The notes: generated from the letters alone by a model not told the origin. DNA of 64,000 nucleotides from Bacteroidia bacterium (GCA_030430575.1 JAUIKF010000009.1:62001-126000); one strand, 5' to 3'. Positions 37,706 to 48,900 are shown, counted from the stretch's first letter. Program-made: numbers and translations.

Positions 37706-40594
37706 ATGAAGAAGGTCGCTTGCTTGATATGGGCATTATGGGTGAATCTAGCTGTCGCGCAAAACTATGCGGACAGTGTACGGCATATCTTTGCGTCGCT
37801 TGAATCCGAGGATATTTCAGACAAGGAAAAGAGGTTATTAGACACTTTGATCCTCGACCTTACGCCTGTTTCAGATGATTCCTCTCTACTCGTAATTTGG
37901 GACGTGTTCATAGAAAAATCGAATGACTTTCGCGTATGGTATCCCATCAATGAACTCAGTGGAAATGTATGCAAAAGACGCCTGGAATCCATTTTGTCTC
38001 CTGACCAGCAAAGCTTCTACCTCAGATACTATGGAGATTTTCTATCCGTAAAAGCCCATTATTTTAACCTCAATAATGATAAGCAAAAGGGGCTTGAACT
38101 CAGTTATAAAGCGCTAGAAATCCGCCAACAACTAAAAGATACGGCATTGATAGTTGGCTCTCTCATTAGTCTGGGAATCAGCCATTTCAATGAGAAAGAT
38201 TATGAGCAGGCGGAGAATTGGTGGCGACAAGCATCGGACTTACAAAAAGTGATAGGAGATAGTATCGGTTTAAATGAAACCTATGGCTATCTTGGCGCGG
38301 CCGTATTGAAACACGGAAAGCCAGCCGAGGCAATTTCTTATTTCCAGCTCAGTCTAGCTTCTGCACGAAAAGAGAAGGATTGGAAGTCTGAAGCCATGAC
38401 GTTGGAAAGCCTGGGGATGGCTTATTCAAGTATGAAGGACTTTCAACAAGCTAAAAAGTGCTTTTCGGAGTCTTTAGTTTTGGTCAGAAAAAGGGACGAT
38501 ATTTTTATGTTGTCCTCTATTCTCTCTTCCCTTGCCAAAGTCTCAGTTGATCTTAAACAATGGGATGATGCACTGGCATATGCGCAGGAAGCCTATGATG
38601 TGGGACAAAAAAATGCCTATATAAATCTTCGGATGAATGCCGCTAGTGCTTTGGTAGAAGTATATCGTGCTATGGGAAGGTATAAGGAAAGCCTGGAAAT
38701 GTATGAGGAATTTAACGAAATATTTGATTCTGTACATAATGAAAGGAATGCAAAAGTACTTGCTGAACTGAAAGCTGAATTTGAACTGAAACAGGAGGTT
38801 GCGATCGATAGTATGGCAAACGCCATAGAACTGGAAAATCAAATTGCCACAAATAAGCGTCAGAAAACACAGTCTTATTTTTTGGTAGCAGGGCTCTTAT
38901 TTACCGCCATTATTGGGCTGGTTTTATGGGGGAGAGTCAGACTCACTCGTAGGCAAAAAAGGATAATTGAAAACGAAAAACGCAAGCTAGACCTCGCCAA
39001 TGAACAGCTACAAGAACTAGATAATGCAAAGTCTCGCTTTTTTACCAATATCTCTCACGAGTTCCGCACTCCCATGACCGTCATCCTGGGGATGCTGGAC
39101 CAGGTAGAGCAGCAGCCAGATGTCTGGCTGGAAAAGGGCGTGCCCATTATCCGGCGAAACAGCCGCCAAGTGCTCAACCTCATCAATCAAATCCTCGATC
39201 TTCGAAAACTGGAATCAGGCAAACTGGAGGTAAGCCTCACACAGGGAAATATCATTCCCTTTTTATCCTATCTCCTTGAATCCTTCCAATCCCTCGCAGA
39301 GCAAAAAGGCATCAGGCTTTCCTTTGAAAGTGAAATCGATGAAGTCCTGATGAAGTATGACCCAGAAAAGGTGCTTGTCCTGGTCTCTAATCTGCTGTCG
39401 AATGCGATTAAATTCACTCCGAAAGGAGGGACGGTAAAACTAGAAGTTCTAGGTTCTAGGTTAAATGTCCTAAGTCAAGAACCTAAAACGTCAAATTTAG
39501 AACTTAAAACCTTAACAGTTGCTATCTCCGATACCGGACGAGGAATCCCCACAGAGAAACTCCCTCACATTTTTGACCGCTTTTATCAGGTCGATGATAG
39601 CACCACCCGTGAAGGAGAGGGGACAGGCATTGGGCTGACATTGGTGCGGGAGATCGTGCAGGTATTGGGAGGGGAAATATCGGTGAAGAGTGAAGTGGGC
39701 AAAGGAAGCCAATTTACGTTTACCCTTCCGATTATTTTTGATCCTGCCATAGCCTCCGAAGATCAAGTGGAAATTGAAATCCCTCAATCTCATGTTCAGG
39801 AAAAGGAAACCCTTTTAGCGCCCTTACCCATTTCGGCAGATGAGGAGCTACCAAGCCTTTTAATTGCAGAGGACAATGAGGATGTGATTCAATATTTGGT
39901 CGCCTGCCTACAAGACCATTATCAACTTTTGATCACGCGAAATGGTCAGGAAGGAATCGATCAAGCGATTGCGGAAGTGCCTGACCTGATCCTCAGTGAT
40001 GTGATGATGCCATTGAAGGATGGCTTCGAACTTTGTGAGACCCTCAAAAATGATGAGCGGACCAGCCATATCCCCATCGTTTTGCTCACCGCAAAAGCAG
40101 ATGTCGAATCGCGCATTAGCGGCTGGGAGAGAGGGGCAGATGCTTATCTGGCCAAGCCATTTGACCAGCCGGAGCTGCTGGCTGTGCTGAAGAAATTGCT
40201 GATGCTTAGGCAAAAGCTTCAGGCGCGTTATCAGAGTCTGGAAGCTACTCCTCCTTCGGAGGATATTGCGATCAAGCAGGAAGATGTTTTTGTCCAAAAG
40301 GTGAGAGCGGCTGTGGAGGCTCGTCTGGACGACGAGACCTTCAAAGTACCCGAGCTTTGCCGGGTCATAAGCATGAGCCGGACTCAGCTCCACAATAAGG
40401 TAAAGGCATTAACCGTAAAGTCTACTTCCCTCCTGATCCGATCTATCCGATTGCAAAAAGCAAAAGAATTGCTCCAAACCTCCGACCTCAATATCTCTGA
40501 GGTCGCCTACGAAGTAGGAATCGGGAACCTCAGTTATTTCTCCCGCCTCTTTGCCGAGGAGTTTGGTGAACGACCCAGTGAGGTGAAGAAGTAG
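37706..40594 (+). CDS. TPR-type hybrid two-component system (HTCS) regulator
   Basis: 962 residues from the ATG at 37706, chosen because it begins a signal peptide (MKKVACLIWALWVNLAVAQ). Upstream in-frame starts at 37643 (TTG) and 37670 (ATG) are less suited. The periplasmic sensor is built of tetratricopeptide repeats (about 110-375; YGYLGAAVLKHGKPAEAISYF, LGMAYSSMKDFQQAKKCF) instead of a beta-propeller. Next come a membrane segment (about 390-412), HisKA with His451 (ISHEFRTP), HATPase (SNAIKFTPKGG, DTGRGIP, GTGIGLTL), receiver with Asp765 (SDVMMP) and AraC-type HTH (about 870-962). The ATPase linker carries a palindromic insertion. Its neighbour is the frameshifted HYR gene, a possible target. 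The ligand cannot be told from the sequence. Confidence 0.9.
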   Translation: MKKVACLIWALWVNLAVAQNYADSVRHIFASLESEDISDKEKRLLDTLILDLTPVSDDSSLLVIWDVFIEKSNDFRVWYPINELSGNVCKRRLESILSPDQQSFYLRYYGDFLSVKAHYFNLNNDKQKGLELSYKALEIRQQLKDTALIVGSLISLGISHFNEKDYEQAENWWRQASDLQKVIGDSIGLNETYGYLGAAVLKHGKPAEAISYFQLSLASARKEKDWKSEAMTLESLGMAYSSMKDFQQAKKCFSESLVLVRKRDDIFMLSSILSSLAKVSVDLKQWDDALAYAQEAYDVGQKNAYINLRMNAASALVEVYRAMGRYKESLEMYEEFNEIFDSVHNERNAKVLAELKAEFELKQEVAIDSMANAIELENQIATNKRQKTQSYFLVAGLLFTAIIGLVLWGRVRLTRRQKRIIENEKRKLDLANEQLQELDNAKSRFFTNISHEFRTPMTVILGMLDQVEQQPDVWLEKGVPIIRRNSRQVLNLINQILDLRKLESGKLEVSLTQGNIIPFLSYLLESFQSLAEQKGIRLSFESEIDEVLMKYDPEKVLVLVSNLLSNAIKFTPKGGTVKLEVLGSRLNVLSQEPKTSNLELKTLTVAISDTGRGIPTEKLPHIFDRFYQVDDSTTREGEGTGIGLTLVREIVQVLGGEISVKSEVGKGSQFTFTLPIIFDPAIASEDQVEIEIPQSHVQEKETLLAPLPISADEELPSLLIAEDNEDVIQYLVACLQDHYQLLITRNGQEGIDQAIAEVPDLILSDVMMPLKDGFELCETLKNDERTSHIPIVLLTAKADVESRISGWERGADAYLAKPFDQPELLAVLKKLLMLRQKLQARYQSLEATPPSEDIAIKQEDVFVQKVRAAVEARLDDETFKVPELCRVISMSRTQLHNKVKALTVKSTSLLIRSIRLQKAKELLQTSDLNISEVAYEVGIGNLSYFSRLFAEEFGERPSEVKK
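39441..39512. repeat. In-frame palindromic insertion in HATPase domain (TPR HTCS)
   Basis: AGTTCTAGGTTCTAGGTT near 39444-39461 is partly complementary to AGAACCTAAAACG and TTTAGAACTT near 39478-39506. It encodes about 22 extra residues between the strand after FTPKGG and the DTGRGIP box. Pairing is weaker than in the HTCS B copy, so this one is more decayed. Confidence 0.55.
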
Positions 40595-40602
40595 AAAGTT
40601 CT

Positions 40603-40676
40603 AGCGTTCAGGGTTCGAAGGTTCGAGCGTTAGGTCTATTTTCTCGCTCGAACGCTGAACGCTCGAACATTCGAAC
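40603..40676. repeat. Intergenic GTTC-type palindromic element
   Basis: GTTCGAGCG (about 40631-40639) pairs with CGCTCGAAC, and longer imperfect arms carry several GTTC and GAAC units. Its right arm (CGAACGCTGAACGCTCGAAC) resembles the right arms of the insertions inside the kinase genes. It lies just after the HTCS stop and may also act as a terminator. Confidence 0.6.
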
Positions 40677-40703
40677 CGCAACGCGCTTGTAATCAGTGAG
40701 TTG

Positions 40704-40766
40704 AACAATATGAACAACATTGTGAACAATAGGTAAAAGCCTTTTTGCGGGTTATCTGGACCTTTG
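40704..40766 (+). promoter_or_regulatory. LytTR-like direct-repeat promoter
   Basis: AACAATATG at 40704-40712 and AACAATAGG at 40725-40733 (period 21), then 25 bp, then GACCTTTG at 40759-40766 as the -7 box. The following leader (AACAGGTAACCAG) is nearly the same as that of the promoter at 50139-50201. Confidence 0.7.
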
Positions 40767-40846
40767 TCTCAACAGGTAACCAGCTTTATGCATCACGGGT
40801 TCCAAGGGAAAGTTCCCAGCATGCTGAAGCACAATTTTTTACTAAA

Positions 40847-41959
40847 ATGAGACAGATATTAACCCTTCGCTTTCCAGCTCTCCTAGCATTATTATGCATT
40901 CCGCTCATTTCCTTCGCCCAAACCAATCTGGCGGCTGACGGAAATACGCACACCATCAATAAAGTAGGTTCTAATAACAGAACGGGTGGCTATCAGGATT
41001 TCCTCATTCCTTCGAGTTTAGGGGCTTATGACCACATCGAGTTTTTTCTAAAAGGAGGAGATGGAGGTAGGAGGAAAGTCAAGAACGAATGTAGGGTAGA
41101 AGGGGGAAAAGGAGGGAATAATGGCGTAAATGGCCTTCCTGGTGTGGGCCAAAGTGTAAATGGAGGAGAAAATGGAGAGCCTGGAGGGGGAAGCAGTAGT
41201 TGCGGAGGAGGAGGACTTGTAAGCCGTACAACTTGTGGAGCTGATGGAGGGCACTTGACAGGAGGAAATGGACAAAGCGGTGCTCAAAACGGAGGATTTG
41301 GGTATGGGGCAGGTTCTGCCGGAGACCATGTCGGTGGCGGTGGGGGAGGTTATTCAGGGGGAGGAGATGGTGCTAATCTTAAAGGTGGAGGTGGAGGCGG
41401 AAGTTTTGCTTCCCCTCAGGCGGTATATTCTCAAAAAGTAAAAGGCTCTACCACCGGCAGTCCTAACAGTGGATTTATCACGTATACTTTTAAGGATGAG
41501 GATCCTTTTGCCCCCACACCTGTTTGCCAGGACATCACTGTGCAGCTCAACGCTTCAGGCAGCGTGACCTTTCCTGCCAGTCAATCAGACGGCGGCAGTA
41601 CTGATCCTCAAGGGCTGGGCCTTACCTATTCTTATGCTTCCATTTCGGGCTCTCCTGCTTCAGTGACCTGGGACTGTACCAATTTGGGCGAAAACATCGA
41701 GACACTTTCTGTCTCTAATGGTTCTGTTGAAGCCACTTGTACTTCCATTATCTTTGTAGAAGAAAACAATGCGCCTACCGCCATTTGCCAGGATATTACG
41801 GTTTATTCAGATGCTTCTGGCATGGCATCATTTGCAGCTTCAGATATAAATAATGGCTCTAATGATCAATGTGCAGGCACCGACCTAAGCTTATCGCTTG
41901 ACGTGACAACTGCCCTTGTGGCGGAATCGCCCCCCCAACAACGGTACTCCTGTCGGTAG
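40847..41959 (+). CDS. Glycine-rich/HYR T9SS surface protein, N-terminal part (frameshifted)
   Basis: 370 residues from the ATG at 40847, chosen for the signal peptide (MRQILTLRFPALLALLCIPL). The in-frame start at 40745 lies upstream of the -7 box and is excluded. A glycine-rich domain (GGGGGGYSGGGDG) is followed by VCQDITVQLNASGSVTF-type modules. The reading frame then breaks at a C7 tract (41930-41936) and stops at 41959. One extra C would join it in frame to 41977-45672, giving about 1608 residues, close to the 1628 of the intact paralogue at 50288-55174. The glycine-rich domain is shorter than in that paralogue. It is a pseudogene, a slippage-controlled gene or a sequencing error. Confidence 0.8.
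   Translation: MRQILTLRFPALLALLCIPLISFAQTNLAADGNTHTINKVGSNNRTGGYQDFLIPSSLGAYDHIEFFLKGGDGGRRKVKNECRVEGGKGGNNGVNGLPGVGQSVNGGENGEPGGGSSSCGGGGLVSRTTCGADGGHLTGGNGQSGAQNGGFGYGAGSAGDHVGGGGGGYSGGGDGANLKGGGGGGSFASPQAVYSQKVKGSTTGSPNSGFITYTFKDEDPFAPTPVCQDITVQLNASGSVTFPASQSDGGSTDPQGLGLTYSYASISGSPASVTWDCTNLGENIETLSVSNGSVEATCTSIIFVEENNAPTAICQDITVYSDASGMASFAASDINNGSNDQCAGTDLSLSLDVTTALVAESPPQQRYSCR
41930..41936 (+). other. C7 homopolymer at the frameshift
   Basis: Seven C in a row. Adding one C restores an uninterrupted frame (SPPPTTVLLSVED) between the two parts of the HYR gene. Confidence 0.75.
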
Positions 41960-41976
41960 AAGACCCTTCAGACAAT

Positions 41977-44900
41977 TTGAGCACCTGTACCGCTACAGTG
42001 ACCGTAGCGGACAATATCCCTCCGGTAGCTACTTGTAAAGACATTACAACAACCATTTCCACAGGCAATGTAGGCGTAAACCTAGTCCCTTACGCTTCTC
42101 TTGTGACAGCTAGTGATAATTGCAGTGGAATTGCGCCCATATTTGGTTCCATTACAGTAGGCTGCAATGATATTGGAACTAACCCTGTTGTCATCACCGT
42201 AAGGGAATCTCTGGGAAGTTTGTCCTCCAGGTGTACGGCGACAGTTACCGTAAGAGAGAACACACCTCCGGTAGCAAAATGCAAATCTGCTACGGTATAC
42301 CTCAATGCTGGGGGATGGGTCTCAAACTTAAAACCAGAGATAGATAATGGGTCTTCAGACAATTGTGGGATTGCTTCCCACAGTGTTTCGCCAGGAACCC
42401 TGACTTGTTCTGCGCTTGGCGCTCCTCAGACGGTGACTTTAGGAATTGGAGATGCAAGTGGAAATCAACATTCCTGTACGGCTACAGTGACCGTACTGGA
42501 CACCGTGAGTCCCTCTGTACTATGCCCTTCGAACCGAACGCTTTATACCGGAAATCTTAACCCAAACTGTACGGCCACTTATAGCATCCCAGACGCTGTG
42601 AGCGACAATTGTCCGGGCGCCTCCTGGGGAGTAAGCTTTAGTGGAAATACTAATGGACTGCCCGCTGACCTCAGCGGCATCTCAGAAGGAAGCCCTTCTG
42701 GAAATGTGAGCTATGAACTTGGCACCACAACGGTTACTCTTTCAGCCACAGATGCCTCTGGAAATACAGCAACTGCCTGCAGTTTTACTGTGACAGTAGA
42801 AGATAATACGGTTCCTATTTTAATCTGTCCGCCCAACCAGGTCCTCCAGACAAATGAAGAGGATTGCTTAGCGCAATTCATCATCGCCGATCCCTTGTCG
42901 GATAATTGTTCTGGAGCGACTTGGGGGGCAATTTTTAGTGGGAGTAATCCTACTACCAGCATCCTGGCTCCTCCTATCAGTGGAATCGCAGATGGAAGTA
43001 ATAGCAATGAAATTACCCTACTCAGGGGAATTACTACCGTCACGCTAAATGGCGTAGATGCCTCCAATAATTTGGCAGCTACCTGCTCATTTACTGTCAC
43101 GGTCAATGACAACACCCCTCCGCAGATTACCTGCTCATCAAATAAAATAGTAAACACAGACCCAGGTCAGTGTAGTGCTTCTGTCAATTACACAGTAAAT
43201 AGGTCTGATAATTGTTCAAATTTGATTAGTATTGGAAAAATCGAAACGTTTTCCAAAGGGGTGACCGTTAAGCATTTTGACGCTATTGATGCAGCGGGCA
43301 ATACCAATACATGTTCATTCTCCATTACAGTCTTGGATGCAGAGAATCCTACGATCACCTGTCCTCAACAAATCAATGTTGAGAATGATAATGAACAATG
43401 CGGCGCAGTGGTAAACTATGTCATCACCAGTGATGACAATTGCCCGGGCGTGAATCATGCTCAGTCTGATGCGACAGGCCTGACTTCAGGAAATGAATTT
43501 CCCGTTGGAACGACCACTTTGAGCTATACCGCCACAGATGCAGCGGGAAATACAACCTCCTGCACCTTTGACGTGACCGTTCGTGATACCCAGAAGCCTG
43601 ACATTGCTTGTCCAGGGCCTATTACGCAGGATAGTGAGTCTGGGAAATGTGAGGCTGGCGTTTTATACAACTTCCTGACAGGCGATAATTGCCCCCCTCC
43701 AATGTTCCAGTCCTATGGCTTACAATCTTCTGGAGGAAATTATCCTGTAGGGACGACTACCCAGACCCTACAAGTAACAGATGCCTACGGCAATACAGCC
43801 AGTTGTAGTTTTGACATCACCATCATTGATGTGGAAGCTCCAGTCATCACGTGTCCAACTGACATCACAGTTGACAATGATCCGGGGGAATGTGGCGCAG
43901 TAGTGAGCTATTCCATCACAAGCAGTGACAATTGCTCATCCACAAACTTGCAAATAGATGCCTCTGGCTTTTCTTCCGAAGATCAATTTCCTGTTGGCAC
44001 GACTACGCAAACCTATGAAGCCACTGACCCTGCTGGCAATACAGATGCGTGTACTTTTACTGTTACAGTAAATGATGTGGAAGCGCCTGTTTTTGTGGAA
44101 TGTCCTGCTGATACGGTAATTGAGAACTATGCAGGAACTTGTGCTAAAGGGTTTAATTATACAGTCCGTTGGGAAGATAATTGTACAAGAGGAGGCTCTG
44201 TGTCTGAGGGAACCATTTACCCAGTAGGCGTCACGCCCATTTCTTATACAAGAGGAGATGCTTCTGGCAATACGCCTACGTGTTCCTTTACCATTACAGT
44301 GATAGATACGGAAGACCCCGTATTCGCATGCCCCACTGCTAATGTCGTCCGCAATACGGATGCGGGTGTCTGTGATCATCTCGCAGTCAGTGCTGACCTC
44401 GACCCTACAGTTTCAGATAATTGTGGTTTGCAGACAGTCGTGAATGACTACAACAATGCCAACTCCTTGGATGGAGCTGTATTCCCTAAAGGAAAAACCC
44501 TCGTCACCTGGACGGCGACCGACATCCACGGCAATAGTAGTGTGTGCAGCTATCACATCAAGATTCGCGACCGCGAAGCCCCTGTCTTCGACAACTGCCC
44601 AGCAGGCACGACGCTTGTGGTCCCTGCTTACACGCCTGGCGCTTACCACACCTGGCCTACCTTGACGGCCACTGACAACTGCAACCCATCCCACAAACTC
44701 ACTATCAGTGGCTTCCCCCTGAGTGGTAGTTACTTCCCTGTGGGCACCACCACCGTCAACTGGACAGTCACCGATAAGTCCAATAACGACGCCCCGTGCC
44801 AGTTTGATGTCACAGTTGTCGAAACGGGCGACCCCGCGCCCAATGGCTGGACTGGCAACAGTGTCGGAAATAGCAATAGCTGCCACACCAACTACAACTC

Positions 44901-45672
44901 GACGAGCAAAACGCTCACCATCCAGTCAACTGGCGGCAATGTCAGCATGAATACCGACAATTTCTGTGGGATGACCATTCCTAATAGCAGTGGCATCATA
45001 GACTTCCGCGCTCGCGTGACCCCAGCAGGCGCAGGCTATTACGATCAAGCTGGCATCATGATGCGGCAGAGCCTCGCTAATAATGCCAAACACGCTACCC
45101 TGCTATTGACGGGTACCAGCGTGCCCATGATGTCACTCAGAGCTAGTGCAGGGGGCTTCCCGCTCAGTACCTCAGGAACCGCCGTCACTACTCCTTACTG
45201 GCTCCGCCTCTACCGTGCCGGCGGCACGATCACAGGCTACGTCTCCGCCGATGGCGTGAACTGGTCACAGATCATGACTTATCCCAATTTGCTGAGTAGT
45301 CCGCTATACCTCGTGCTCTTCAGCACTACTTCAGGGGCCAGCGGTCAGGCGACCTTTGACGATATCACCATCAATGGTGCCGCAGCACGCTTAGGTGACG
45401 AAGCGATGGGGACTGAACTGAGGCTCAAAGCCTATCCCAATCCTTTCAGCGAGGACCTCTTTATCGATGTCGAAAATGCCCTCCCCGGAGAGACCTACAA
45501 CGTGCGGTTGTCCAATATGCTGGGCCAGCGGGTATACGGCTATGAGACGGGGGCTTCTCCTGAAGGGAAGATCGAGCAGCGCATCTCGCTGGAACACCTT
45601 CTGGCGGGGACTTACCTGCTTGAGGTGAGCGCGGGCGTGCAGCGCAAGACGCTGAAGGTTCAAAAACAATAA
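41977..45672 (+). CDS. Glycine-rich/HYR T9SS surface protein, C-terminal part (frameshifted)
   Basis: Continuation of the gene beginning at 40847; the TTG at 41977 is only the first possible start codon after the frame change, not a likely real start. It has no signal peptide of its own. It encodes further CKxxT-type modules, HYR repeats (to about 44830), the DUF1349 domain (about 44835-45400) and a T9SS type-A sorting domain (YPNPFSEDLFIDV to LKVQKQ). From 44488 to the stop it aligns without a single gap with 53990-55174 of the paralogue at very high nucleotide identity, which suggests recent duplication or gene conversion. Without the first part it could not be exported. Confidence 0.85.
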   Translation: MSTCTATVTVADNIPPVATCKDITTTISTGNVGVNLVPYASLVTASDNCSGIAPIFGSITVGCNDIGTNPVVITVRESLGSLSSRCTATVTVRENTPPVAKCKSATVYLNAGGWVSNLKPEIDNGSSDNCGIASHSVSPGTLTCSALGAPQTVTLGIGDASGNQHSCTATVTVLDTVSPSVLCPSNRTLYTGNLNPNCTATYSIPDAVSDNCPGASWGVSFSGNTNGLPADLSGISEGSPSGNVSYELGTTTVTLSATDASGNTATACSFTVTVEDNTVPILICPPNQVLQTNEEDCLAQFIIADPLSDNCSGATWGAIFSGSNPTTSILAPPISGIADGSNSNEITLLRGITTVTLNGVDASNNLAATCSFTVTVNDNTPPQITCSSNKIVNTDPGQCSASVNYTVNRSDNCSNLISIGKIETFSKGVTVKHFDAIDAAGNTNTCSFSITVLDAENPTITCPQQINVENDNEQCGAVVNYVITSDDNCPGVNHAQSDATGLTSGNEFPVGTTTLSYTATDAAGNTTSCTFDVTVRDTQKPDIACPGPITQDSESGKCEAGVLYNFLTGDNCPPPMFQSYGLQSSGGNYPVGTTTQTLQVTDAYGNTASCSFDITIIDVEAPVITCPTDITVDNDPGECGAVVSYSITSSDNCSSTNLQIDASGFSSEDQFPVGTTTQTYEATDPAGNTDACTFTVTVNDVEAPVFVECPADTVIENYAGTCAKGFNYTVRWEDNCTRGGSVSEGTIYPVGVTPISYTRGDASGNTPTCSFTITVIDTEDPVFACPTANVVRNTDAGVCDHLAVSADLDPTVSDNCGLQTVVNDYNNANSLDGAVFPKGKTLVTWTATDIHGNSSVCSYHIKIRDREAPVFDNCPAGTTLVVPAYTPGAYHTWPTLTATDNCNPSHKLTISGFPLSGSYFPVGTTTVNWTVTDKSNNDAPCQFDVTVVETGDPAPNGWTGNSVGNSNSCHTNYNSTSKTLTIQSTGGNVSMNTDNFCGMTIPNSSGIIDFRARVTPAGAGYYDQAGIMMRQSLANNAKHATLLLTGTSVPMMSLRASAGGFPLSTSGTAVTTPYWLRLYRAGGTITGYVSADGVNWSQIMTYPNLLSSPLYLVLFSTTSGASGQATFDDITINGAAARLGDEAMGTELRLKAYPNPFSEDLFIDVENALPGETYNVRLSNMLGQRVYGYETGASPEGKIEQRISLEHLLAGTYLLEVSAGVQRKTLKVQKQ

Positions 45673-45736
45673 CTTGCTGATAATCAGTCTTCCTATCTCA
45701 AAATGTCAAAACTTTATCATGGTTTGTTTGAGGCTG

Positions 45737-45776
45737 AATACGCAACAGGTTGGAGAAAATCTGTTGCGTATTTTTT
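45737..45776 (+). terminator. Rho-independent terminator
   Basis: Perfect 12-bp stem AATACGCAACAG / CTGTTGCGTATT followed by a T run. Unlike most HYR genes here it is not the CCGCC type and has no palindrome before it. Confidence 0.9.
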
Positions 45777-45810
45777 AATAAAAATTCAGGAAGAATCCTG
45801 TTTGTTCCCT

Positions 45811-45842
45811 CAAAGCACCTTGCCGAAAAGCAGGTAAATTTG
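45811..45842 (+). promoter_or_regulatory. Bacteroidota -33/-7 promoter of the HTCS gene
   Basis: TTTG at 45811-45814 and TAAATTTG at 45835-45842, with centres 26 bp apart as expected for -33 and -7 boxes. No direct repeats of the HYR-promoter type are present. Confidence 0.6.
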
Positions 45843-45912
45843 CACGATTTGTCCCGTCATTATTCGTTAGTCCAAAGGATAATGAGTATTTTGGGGGAAG
45901 TTTGTAGGACTT

Positions 45913-48900
45913 ATGTTGGCTAGGGTATTTTATATCAGTTGGTTGTTGTTTTTACCATATCACCTGTTTTCTCAGCGTGACTATTCCCCTTTATCCGACG
46001 GTCAAACTTTTATTCAATATTACCCACCAGCCTCTTATAATAATAAACACCGTCAAAACTGGTGCGTAATCCAGGACAATCGTGGGATGATCTATGTGGG
46101 GAATACGACTGGTCTGCTTACATTTGATGGAGTAAAATGGCGTTTCTACCAGTGCCCAAACCGATCTGTAATTAGGTCGCTAAAGAAAGATGACTTTGGG
46201 CGAATATACTACGGCGCCAAAGGGGAGTTTGGGTACCTCTCAGCTGACTCCATCGGCACCCTTCAACTGATCCCGCTGAGTGGCTTTCTGCCAGACACGG
46301 TGGAAAATATCGGAGATGTATGGGATATCGCCTGTACAAGTGATAAGGTTTATTTTCAGTCTCGATTCTACACATTCCGTTTCGACATTGCCGCTATCTC
46401 TTCTGCGAAGCAGGCGGTTTACCCCAAAGCGAATATTTGGATCGAAAAAAAAGCAGCCATCGGTTTTACAGGATTGGTAGCGGTAAATGAAGCGGCTTAT
46501 TTTCAGGATCTAGGGAAAGGTTTGCTAAAAGTAACAGGCGATTCCCTTGAAATATTGGTTGAAAGTGGCCCCGCAAAATCAATTGTTTTTGATAAGATTT
46601 TACCACTTCCCAATCATAAAGAATCTGAACCCCATCTGCTTTTTGTGACCAAATTTGATGGATTGTTTGAAATGAATGGGCAAGTGATTTCGCAAGTAGA
46701 ATTAGCACCTTTTGTTCGGGATTTTTTGTTAGAAAATAACCTCGCCATCTCCTCTACCTTCTTGCCCAATGGCCATCTCGTCATTTCTACTGTCAGAAAA
46801 GGATTATTGATCCTAGACCAGGATTACCGATTGGTAAGGTGCCTCAATAAATCGACTGGGCTAGCTACTGACGCTGTCACCTATGCGTATTCAGACAGGG
46901 AGGAGGGCCTTTGGCTTGCCACCGAAAAGGGAATTGCTCGCGTAGAAACGGCTAGCCCGCTCACTTTTTTTTCCAATAACCACGGCATCGAAGGGAATAT
47001 TTACGCAATAACCTACCACAAAGAATCTCTCTGTCTAGGAACGGCTGCCGGAATTTTCTCCTCAAGTAAAAAGGTCGCCAATCGATCCTCAACTTTCCAA
47101 CTATTTGAAGCCTTCCCCATAAAGTGTAGTTCCCTTGCCTCAACAGGGGATGAACTATTGGCTGCCATCCCGAGAGAAGGCCTCATGCAAGTAGATAGAG
47201 GAAAGGAAACAGCTATTCAAGAAGGAAACCATATCTTCGTCCGTCCGTCAAGGTTTGACAAACGCCTGGTATTTATGGGGATAGAGTCTCATGGCGACGG
47301 AGGATTGATCGTGTATAAATCCCAAGATGGATGGAAACCTATTCAGGTGGATTTTGACATTCCGAGCGACATACGCTACATCGCTGAAGAGGCTCCAGGC
47401 ATCATCTGGCTCGGCCATAGAACAGACGGGTATTATCGGGTAGAGATTCCAGCGTTGATAGAATCAGGCGTGGACATAATTGAATCGATAGATTCCCTCT
47501 CCTTAAAGGTAGAACATATCACCGACGAAACGTCCATTACTGGAGGGAAAGCACGTTTATTCCCTGTCCATGGCAAGCTCTACCTCGCCACAAATAAAGG
47601 CCTCAAGCGATTTGACCCAACAACCAGAACCCTTGTCCCAGACCTGAGCCTAGGGAAGGAATTGGCAGACACCACCACCTTTATTTACTTGATGATCCCC
47701 GGAAATAATGGTGAAATCTGGATAAAGAGCAGTCTGACTGAAAACTCCTTTGGCAAGCTGGTGCCGAAGGCCGGTGGTAGCTTTAAGTGGGAGGATGTGC
47801 CAATAATCAATCGGATCGCAGGACCAAGCTTTAACATAATTTACCCTGATCCCTATCAAGATGATATCGTTTGGCTTGGCGGATCGGAGATATTGGTGAA
47901 GTATGATCTCTCGCGTGGGCTTACTCAACCTCAAAATTATTCCCCACTCATCCGCAGGGTTCTGGTTAATGGAGATTCCCTCATTTATGATGGAGATCTC
48001 TCTCTTATAGAAGAGGCCCAAACGCCCCCCCAACTTTCCTACAAAAAGAATAACCTCCGCATTGAATATGCCGCTACTAGTTTTGATTTGCCTGAGAAGA
48101 ACCAATATCAGGTTTGGTTGTCGCCCTTCGATGAGGGTTGGTCTGACTGGACGGAGGAGACCCAAAAGGACTATACTAATGTCCCTGAAGGCCATTACAC
48201 CTTCAGACTTCGGGCAAAAAACCTCTACGAAGTTGAAAGTCAGGAAGCCGTTTTTGTGTTTGTGGTGTTGCCACCCTGGTATAGGACCTGGGGAGCGTAT
48301 CTTGGGTATTTTTTCTTATTCGCAGGATTTATTGGGGGAATAGTGAAATGGAGGGAGCAAAATTTAAAAGCAAAAAATCGCGCCCTAGAAGCGATCATCA
48401 CTGACCGCACCCGCGAATTGGCCCAAAAGAATGAAAAGCTCCTAGCGCTTGATCAGACCAAATCACGGTTTTTTACCAATATCTCTCATGAATTTCGCAC
48501 CCCGCTGACAGTCATCTCAGGTATGGTAGATCAGATAAAATCTCATCCTGAAAAGTGGCGTGACAAAGGGTTGGAGATGATCCAACGAAATAGTCAACAG
48601 GTGCTCGAATTGGTCAATCAGATTCTAGATTTACGCAAATTGGAGGCGGGAAGCCTAGAGCTGAACCTCATTCACGGCGATATTGTGCCCTATCTGCGGT
48701 ATATAGCAGAATCTTTTCATTCTTATGCCGAGCAAAAGAAGGTTAGTCTTCTATTCGAAAGCGACCTTGAAACGCTCATGATGGATTATGACAAGGGAAA
48801 AGTCCTTTCAGTTGTCTCCAATTTGCTCTCAAACGCCATTAAATTCACACCCGAAGGCGGGGAAGTGAGGTTCAAGGTTCAGCGTTTAGGGTTTGGAGTT

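Noticed and set aside
40745..40846. Upstream extension of the frameshifted glycine-rich HYR gene
   Set aside because: It contains the promoter -7 box and no export signal; the signal peptide begins at 40847.
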